Assembly: GCA_949317995.1 (NCBI GenBank)
Contig: OX439037.1
Coordinates: 16,976,324 to 17,040,323, forward strand
Length of the DNA: 64,000 nt
DNA from: Acholoe squamosa
Taxonomy: Eukaryota; Annelida; Polychaeta; Phyllodocida; Polynoidae
Reading direction: 5' to 3'
Below, piece by piece: positions 24,286 through 32,800 of this stretch (positions are counted from its first letter, which is position 1; every line of letters starts with the position of its first letter). A program made the translations under genes and the position numbers. The notes below the pieces were generated by a model. The model made no database searches and was not told the DNA's origin. It saw only the letters and a program-made list of their open reading frames with translations.

Positions 24286-24700
24286 TAATCAACAAAACTT
24301 TTAAGGACCGCATGATGCCACCAAATTTATGTTCCTCTATCGACATGATGTAACAATGCAGCAATAGCGAGTAACTCGCTAGAATTATACTGATTCATCA
24401 TGCTTATCCTGTAGTAGTACTTGAGTCATGTAAGGCTGCCATGAGCTTGGTGAGTACCTCACCCGGGCTACGCACATACATCAAGACAAGAGATGATACA
24501 TTGTCCATGTATAATGTGTTATGCCCCTTGGTCGTCATGATGCATCAAAACATTATGCCGACCCTACAGGGTTGTGGTACACTCCTTAAGCTGTGGCATG
24601 ATGCACCAATGCAATGGTGGCAAGTCTACTCTCCATCACTGTTTGGTGCATCATGATGACCAAGGAATGCTGAGGCATTATGCAGCCTTTACAGGTCTAA
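24286..24700. repeat. ATGATGCA fold-back repeat with outer stem
   Basis: CCTTGGTCGTCATGATGCAT at 24526 pairs with TGCATCATGATGACCAAGG ending at 24665. Between them are GCCGACCCTACAGGG and ATGATGCACCAATGCAATGG. AAGGACCGCATGATGCCACC at about 24303 is the opening phrase shared with the copies at 46170 and 58090. Confidence 0.8.
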
Positions 24701-26400
24701 ACCCCCCCCCCCACTTTTTTCTTTACTTTAAGTTTAACTACCCATCACAAGGTTCAGTTTCACCATACACGCATATTCCAATACACATTCACCGGCCCAT
24801 TCAACCATCATCCTTTCACATAGCAGGCATTCTCTCAATATGTACAGAAACACACAACCAATAGCAGATATGGTCCCAGTCAAACCCTTACACACACTAA
24901 CACTTTCATTATATATATCTGCTTGTATGACAAGATGTGTTGGCAGAAATAGAGCATTTATCAAGGTCCTAACACCTTTTATGTATTTTGTTTGTTTTAT
25001 AAACAATAAACTATAACACATAGTATACAAAATATTGGGTTTAAGTCAAAAGTTGATTCTTCCTTTAGTTTCTTAATCTCTTGGGAATTCTCCCCATCTA
25101 TATTTGTTAGTTGCTATATAAAAGGGTGAATCAAGTAATTACTTTTATCGCATGAGTACATACATACTTTTGTCTGACAGTTTATATGATACAAGTTCTT
25201 TTTTGTTTTGTTTCAGGGAGAATTTACACAGGTCCCTTTCAATACTTCATCACCAAATATACACAACAATAGGATGTTTCTTGTAAGAATATTGGTCGCT
25301 AACATGGTGATACGAAAAATCGTACAACATATTTGTATATATAAGAACATCTTACAGAGCAAGGTACTCTACTCTCTGTATTATTTACATCTTTATAAAA
25401 TAGTCCCTTTTCCTTCTACACTCTCCAACTAAGTACATAAAGTTATTTAATAATCTTTGGTAGTATTCGCCTCATATTTACACTGATACTCGAAGCCCGC
25501 CCAAATTAGAGGCAAGGGAATAAATAAAGTACTAATACATTTGTGTAATCTTAGAATTTAAAAAGCCTGACTGCGCATGAAACGACATATTTTCTTGTGT
25601 CGTTTCCACAAACATTAAAGTTAAGGTATATATAAATACCTATCTTCTCAGATCTCCACAACTAGAGGCAAAAACCTAGCACCCTTCTCAAAGTGTTTGT
25701 ATCGTCATATCCAAGCACTTGCACGCTTACGAATTTTAGAGGCCTCATTACGGTGGCACATATATTTGAGAACACAAGGTAATATGAGACGTTCCAGGGC
25801 CTCTTCGACCCGCTACTGAACCCCGTGCTTGTGTGCGACAATACTGTAGTCAGTCCTTTTCTCTAGTTATGGTTCTGAATATATAAAACCTTACAGATGC
25901 ACCGTCATACCTTTGACTCTGCACTAAAAACCTGCATCTTTCTTTACGACATAAACATAACTTAAAGCACTTCATAAATACATCTTTCACAAGACAAAGT
26001 TCCTTTCATCTTTGAAAATAGTTACTTTTGGATTCTCTTTAGAACTACCCTTTGATAGGCACATCTCTGGGTGCTCCAAGATACCAAATACATCTAATAC
26101 TGTTCTCTCTCTTTGAATCATAATTTCCTCAACTAATCAGCATGAACTAACTATTAATCACTATTTCTTATTAAGAATCTAGTTTAGCTACATGGCTAAC
26201 CCAGGCAAGTGGCATTGGCTTACAGCTCTTGTATATCACAACAGTCTTCTTATATACAATATATCTAGACACATATACATATAACATATATAAACAAGAG
26301 AAATCCCCGTTACCCCGTGTACATTTTAACAAGCCACTCGACCACTGAAGTTCCGTAGCCCTTTAAGGGCCATACCAGGTCTCAAAGCCTATGTTCTTTG
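24701..26400. other. Non-coding, AT-rich
   Basis: A C10 run lies at about 24702. Several short open frames (24734-25432) show no family signal. It may be downstream of, or part of, the AMBRA1 transcript. Confidence 0.4.
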
Positions 26401-26408
26401 GTCAGCTT

Positions 26409-26478
26409 AATGCACCGATGCATTGAAGACTCGCCTGGGTGTTCACTCCAGGACTCTCAGGTACTGCATCGGTGCATC
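26409..26478. repeat. Fold-back repeat 3' of AMBRA1 with exon-matching segment
   Basis: The inverted words GCACCGATGCA and TGCATCGGTGC bracket the stretch. Bases 26428-26450 equal, on the opposite strand, bases 27905-27927 of an AMBRA1 coding exon (23 of 23). Confidence 0.8.
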
Positions 26479-26589
26479 ACACAGTCCCTCCACGAGTGTC
26501 AACCCTGCAGGGTCAGCATGAATGCTGCCCTGGTGAGTAACATCCCATAGGCTATAAAACAACACCAAACCTGTACACATATGGTTTAT

Positions 26590-26660
26590 ACATGTTAGGC
26601 TGTGGAGGATTTGAACCCTAGACTCTAGTGGTAAAAGTGGCATGCTATTTGACCATAGTG
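26590..26660 (-). repeat. tRNA-like sequence (decayed, SINE-like)
   Basis: On the - strand, ATGGTCAAATAGCATG resembles a pol III A box and GGTTCAAATCC is a good B box 29 bases later. The T-stem does not pair well, so it is a pseudo-tRNA or tRNA-derived repeat rather than a working tRNA. It begins 8 bases past the AMBRA1 stop, within its 3' UTR. Confidence 0.35.
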
Positions 26661-26667
26661 GGTAAAT

Positions 26668-26866
26668 TCAGGGTTCGTCGGCCATGGGTGGTGCATCGGT
26701 CTGCGTGCTGGCAGTGCGCCTCAGGCGGTGAATGGTCTGTGTGGAGGTGGAGGTTGTGGAGGGCACAGCGATCCCCAACATCTGCATAATGTTACGCCGG
26801 ATGGTGTGAGACTCGGAGCCGTCCCCCTCCACACTGCGTGCTGACTTGTGGTCACTTTCATCATCC
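26668..26866 (-). CDS. AMBRA1: AMBRA1 terminal coding exon with two TQT dynein light chain motifs
   Basis: Reads DDESDHKSARSVEGDG and then STSTQTIHRLRRTASTQTDA, ending MADEP and TGA. Two TQT motifs 13 residues apart match the paired DYNLL/LC8-binding TQT sites of vertebrate AMBRA1, which tether it to the dynein motor. The vertebrate protein runs on for well over 100 residues beyond this point, so this C-terminus is much shorter. Confidence 0.92.
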
Positions 26867-29800
26867 CTGTAAGTGGAACGGTGACATACCATGATAAATT
26901 ATGAACAAAATATTTCAGAAAACTGTTCTATCACACAACCTTAAATAATAGCGGGGGTCCCACTATGGTGCCATTACAGACCTACATTAGTGTCACTGTT
27001 ATTAAACCTACTAAGTCTCATGACAATGAGATGATTACATAAGGTCCTACCTTACAGAGCAAAATACCAAAGTCTTAGTGATGGATCTGTAATCCAAGCA
27101 ATTAAAACGAAATGTCCTGATTAGTCATTGTAAACTTACCCAGGCCGACAGATGTGGAGGTCACCACGATTAGTGCCGTAGACGACACCTTCCCCGGTAC
27201 GGGGTAACCAGCGTGCAGAGTTGACGCTGATGTGGGACCGAATATCAAGGTCACACGGATGCATTAGGTCACAGATGTGCTGCAAGACAAGATAGAAAGA
27301 TGAATAACTCTTCAAAGGTGTTTTAGTACAGGGAAGTGGAGCTAATGACCCTGTAAGATTACGCATAGGAAGCCTGTAGCGGGCTCGCAGGAAACCCATA
27401 CTGCTTCAGTGTTACTATACCGATCCTTTCAGGAGCCGGACAATTTACAAGTGCATCAACGCATGGAACTACCACATAGATAGATATACAGTAATACCTC
27501 GCTCATAAGGTGCACCTCGCGCAAAAGGCATAGACTGAGTTCAAGTGAGGTCTCATGTATAAAAAGTATATAATGTCAACTTACTTCCATGGAGTCCTCG
27601 CCGGCCTCTGGTGTCTTCAGTTTATACACCTGAGCCACCATCTGAAAACAACCACCAATATTTATTAAACATTCCCACAATATGACCCCTCATTCTACCT
27701 GTGTTGATATTGAGGAAGACCATTGGCTTCATCTAATAATATTCATGTGAAATGATTTAACTGAATTTTCAGAATGCAATGCACACTACATTTTAGTAAA
27801 TACACTAGGGTTTGAAAACCATATTCTACTTTTTTTTTAATCAAACTACTGGGAAATCTAATTGTGGACTATTGGGGTAGATTCTTATGACGGTGTACCT
27901 GTTTTGGAGTGAACACCCAGGCGAGTCGCTTGGCAGCGAGACCGACCAGTACGTAATTACTTAGAGGTGATAGGCTCAACGAGATCGCATTAGGTCCTGA
28001 AATATGTATCAAGGCAATATTACTCAAACAACCTCCTGTTAATTAGTGTGCATCTTGCTCTGAATAGAACGTATACCTCAGCAAGTATGTGTACATTGCT
28101 ATCAAATATTTTTGACAAGGCTAGGATGAACGTCCTTCCAGCACAATGCTACCACTCTGAATGACAAAAAAAAAATAAAATAAAAAAATTAAAACATTGC
28201 TATCAAATCATGCAAGAACGAACATGAGTTTCAAATTAACATAAATCTTTTGATAGAATTTCTTTATAGTATTGGGCAGCTATTATAGAATCCTACAAAT
28301 AAATTTATAGGAATGAAAATGAATAAATTAAAAAAAAGAGAAAAAATCTGCATAGACCATTGATGCATCATATTCCCAAATAGTCAGCAAGTAGACTTGG
28401 CAGGAATGCATCATGGAGATATAAAGAAAGATGACTTTCAGCCATGAGAACTTACCGAAGCTCTTTGTGAAGAGGCATTGTCCCATGGTGTCCTGGTGTA
28501 GGGAGAACACCCCCAGGATGGTGTCATCGGGGAAACCTCTGTGACTCGGTACAAATGTAGCCAAGTATCGGCCATCCTGAGAAATGTCCACACTCGCGTC
28601 GTTATGCAGCTTACAGTGTGGCACAAGCACGTTTGAGGTCGCTGCAAAGTCAATTATCATATGGTCAATGGTTTGGTTTATTTTACATAAGGGTGTTTGC
28701 CAGGTCACATGTCCAGAGATGCCACTCCTTAACTGACCTCTTGATATCAACATAATTTAATACAGAATTTCTTAGCTTCTTTCAAAATGAGGTGAGAACC
28801 CCCGTTAGAGCTGGCACTTATACAAAAACAGACATTTTTTTCAAAAGCTTGCAATTAAATGAAACAGTACAATATCAGGGTTCCCACTCTCAAAACTGAC
28901 ATTTCAATTTAACCAGAGATGCTACTCACGTGCCGACAAAAACCAGGAAAACTGGACTTTGGACACATTTTCCCAGGAATTTAACATTATTTAATACAGA
29001 AATCTTGGAATCAAAACCAGGAATTCCTGGTAAACCAGGAAAAGTGGCATCTCTGTTTTAACATAGACTTTTCACTGATAAGTGGGAACGATTATTATGT
29101 CAATCTTAATGATATACAAGTCTGGAAACATCATTGACTCTGCCTTATCTGTACTCACCATCAGTGATATCTGGGATGCTGAACCGTGTGAAGTCCCAGG
29201 ACTGGATGCGGTGAGTCAGGTTCACGATATTAGAGGCTACAGCCGCCTCGCCTGTCCCCATGAAGGCCCCAGCTATGGCCCTGTTAATAGCGGCCTGGAG
29301 CCCATCGTTCTGCCGGTTTATGGTATCATCCAGGATGCTGACCGCATAGTGTGGGTGGAGGTGGCGGCGCTGGAGGGAATGCCATGTTCGCTCACGTTCT
29401 CTCTCCCGCTGCCTCCGCCTCACCATTTCTGTCCGCATACTGAAGGAAAAAAAGCAACATTCAGTTATCCTATTTCTAAATTGTATTTCTTTTCAGCAAT
29501 TTAGATTTAATGGTGAGTTTATTGTGAAAGAAATGGTTTCACAACGAAAACTTATTTGCCAGATATTTCAGGGTAATAGGTTCTAATTATCTTTTAAAAC
29601 GAATATTTCCATGGTAGCAATGCATCATGGTTTAGCCTATTATCTGAGTATAAAGACCAAAGAAAATGAATAATGTTATATATTTTACAAAGTACCGTAA
29701 ACTCTCGCGTATAAGACGCGTCCTCTACGCCAAACAAATGCCTGGGGGGTCTTATAGGATTTTTTCAAGTTTGGGGTGAGTCTTATACGAGGGGTAATTT

Positions 29801-32800
29801 TACTATAGAAATGTACTGGATTTACAAAATTGAGCCCTAAGAGGTGAGTCTTATACATGAAAATGCCTCTGCTGAGTTTAGGGTGCGTCCTATACGCACA
29901 GCGCGTCTTCTACGCGGGAGAATACGGTAACTGCTTTTAAGCTTTAGAGAGCAGAATATATATGATGAATTGGAATTGCATTCTACTCTCATGGTTTTAA
30001 TTTTGTACACACATACACATTATGATTATCTTACTTCTCTATTTCTCTGTTGACGTTGCGGCTGTATGATGGTGCCTCTGGTGGCCGCTCTTCTTGCCTT
30101 AGCTCTTCTTGCAACCCGCGGAGTTCTGCTTCAGCTTCCAAAACAACCGACCCCGTTCTTGGTGCACCAGGGACTGCTGGGGTCCCTGTGGTAGTCTCGC
30201 CTGTGCTCATCTCATCGGGCGAAGGTGTCACAGTGATTTCTGGTATGACACGAGGCGCTCCGGGAGTCCGGTACCGCTGCCGGATCTCATTCAGATGAGC
30301 TCGGAGCCGGTCTTGGCGTTCCCGTAACCGAGCACTCAGAGAGTACTGGGTGTTGGAAATGCGGCTTCTGAGCCGACCAAGGTCCCTGCGACGCTCATCA
30401 TTTAGGGAGCGCATCCTGACACCGAGCCGCTGGGTAATCTCACTGACGTTACGTTCAAGCTGGTTCAGATGCTCAATGCGCCGGTTTAGCTCAGCAGATA
30501 ACATAGTGACTGCTGAAGAGCTCTGCGGGCTCCCTGTCGGTGCACTGCTATTGACCCCTGGTGCTGTTCCTGGTTCAGCCACCGTGCTAGATGGTGGTGG
30601 TGGGGGTGGAGGAAGAGGGAGGTCACTTACATCAAAACTGTCTCTAAGCAGCTCCTGGAACCTCTCCGACTGCATCTCTAATGTGAGAGCTGCTGTGTCA
30701 GGAGCAGGGTTTGTCTCTCTTTGGTCAGTCTCGCCCGTTGTGGCCGCGGCAGGTGTACCTGCAGCGTTAGTCGGGGCAGCCCCTTCTGCACCTGCCTCAG
30801 TCTGCAGTTGGTCAAGTGCCTGTAGTGTCTCCCGGATGTCCAACTGCCGGGCTCGGACTCGGTCTATGGCCTGCCTCATCTCAGACTCAAAGAATGCTGC
30901 CAACCGATGCGTGTTGTGAGCCCGTCTCCGAGAACGACCTATGGAACAAGGAAGGTATTAGGTCAATGAACAAGGCATTCATATCGAAGTCCAGAGGGAA
31001 TCATTCCACAAATTTAAGTACTGGTAACCAACTTTCCAACATTTTTTTGAGGTACTAGTGATGATCAAATACCTAAAGAATCACGAGTCTTATAAAACGA
31101 ACAATTTTACTACAATCTACAATCCTAAGTAAACTTGTTTTATAACAATGAAGTATATTTGTAAATCCATGATAATGAGTTACTATGTAAAAGACTTACT
31201 TGACCGTCGGCAGCTGCCTGCCGGTGCTGCTGATGTGCTCTCTGAGGTGGGTACAGACATGGCCAGTGCTGACGACAAGGCCTGTTCTTCTAATGTCCTG
31301 CTTGTGTTGGTTGTGGTATTGTTATTCCCTGTTGTCGCTGGGGGTGGTACAGGCTGCGGTGTGTGTGGCATTATGTGTTGGTGGTGTGAGTTTGAGTTAG
31401 GTGACTGGTACACAGCATGATGACCGCATACTAAGCACCGTGATGCGTCGGTGGCCGCTGAATCAGCTGCTGACATGGTTGGTGCTGTGGATGTTGGTGG
31501 GGCTGCATTAGCAGCTTGTGAAAGTTCAGAGCCCTGTAGTATGGCTTGTAGGGTGGAGGCAGCCTGTGGAGCGCTACTTCCCGTTGCGACTGTTGGAGGC
31601 TGTACCACGCTGCTGGTAACGGCCGCTGGCTGTGCTGAGCACGCTACATGAGTGGCCGAGCTAAGGTGGGTGTGGGTGAAAGCGGAGGAGATACTCATGG
31701 GTAAAACAGAGCGGGAGCTGGGGAAGGAGGAGGGGAAATATACAGTGGCTGAAGTAGTTGCAGGAGTAATAATCGGGGTTGATGAAGGAGCAAAAGTACC
31801 ACTTGCTGAGCTTGTGTTGCTTGATGTTAAATTACTGGAGAGTTGTGAACGCAGGAGCGACATACCAGAGGGTCTAGAGGGAGCAATGTGCGACCCTGCC
31901 CCAGTGGTGTTTGTACGAGATGCTGCCGTGGAGGAGGTGGATGAGACAATGCTGCTGCGCAGGATGCCCGGGTTGGACGATGATATGGATGTTGTTGAGA
32001 GACGAGACCGTAGAATGGATGTGAAAGCTCCACCACCAGACAGACTGCTGCTGGACAAGGAAGGTGCAGAGGACGCTGTTAAACCAGGGTGAGAGGTTAT
32101 AACCACCGGGCCAGTCGATACCGGGCCGGTCGATGTGGGAGTCTGAGTAGCAGAGACACTGCTCACACCAACAGGCTGTACCTGAGACATCTGGGTGGAG
32201 GTTATCAAGGACCCCAGGATTGAGTCCTGAGGTTCGTTCCTTCCATGCCGGGTAGGCGTAGCAGCAGCAAGGCGGGCATGACGACGGCGGTGACGGTGGC
32301 TGTGAGCCTGTGCGCTGCTACTGCCTAGCGGTGATTGAGATGTTAAAAGCGTTGACAACTGCTGCTCTGAGAGTGATGAGTGGCGGGTTGGATGGGTAGC
32401 AGTGGCTAGTACCTCAGAACCTTCCTGGGTTTCCCACAGTGAGGAGGGTTGATGTCTGAAGGGGTTATAATCATCATGCAGGCTACTTGTCCTGCCATGG
32501 AGCCTGTCGATGCTCTGTATATACGCATGGTTCTCCTCCATCATGGGCTCCTCACCCACCACATCCACAACCTCCTCGCTGTCTTCCCCATCCATCGGTT
32601 CCTCCAGGGCATGCTCATTCCGCACCCTAATTACCTCTCGCTCCACATCGTCCCCAGCAGAGGACAGACTGGCGCTGGTGACATTGGCAGCGTACTGACG
32701 GGCATTGCTCAATGACAGTGCAGTGTTACGGGTCACCATGCTTGCATACTCCCGCGCACTCTCCACTGCCTCAACGTGCACTGGTGACTGGGGCTCAACT

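Noticed and set aside
30050-30919. Long + strand open frames opposite AMBRA1
   Set aside because: They are antisense shadows of the GC-rich AMBRA1 coding exon, which has clear family similarity on the - strand.
31451-32715. + strand open frames at 31451-32715
   Set aside because: Antisense shadows of the large AMBRA1 exon, with biased composition from Ser/Thr codons.
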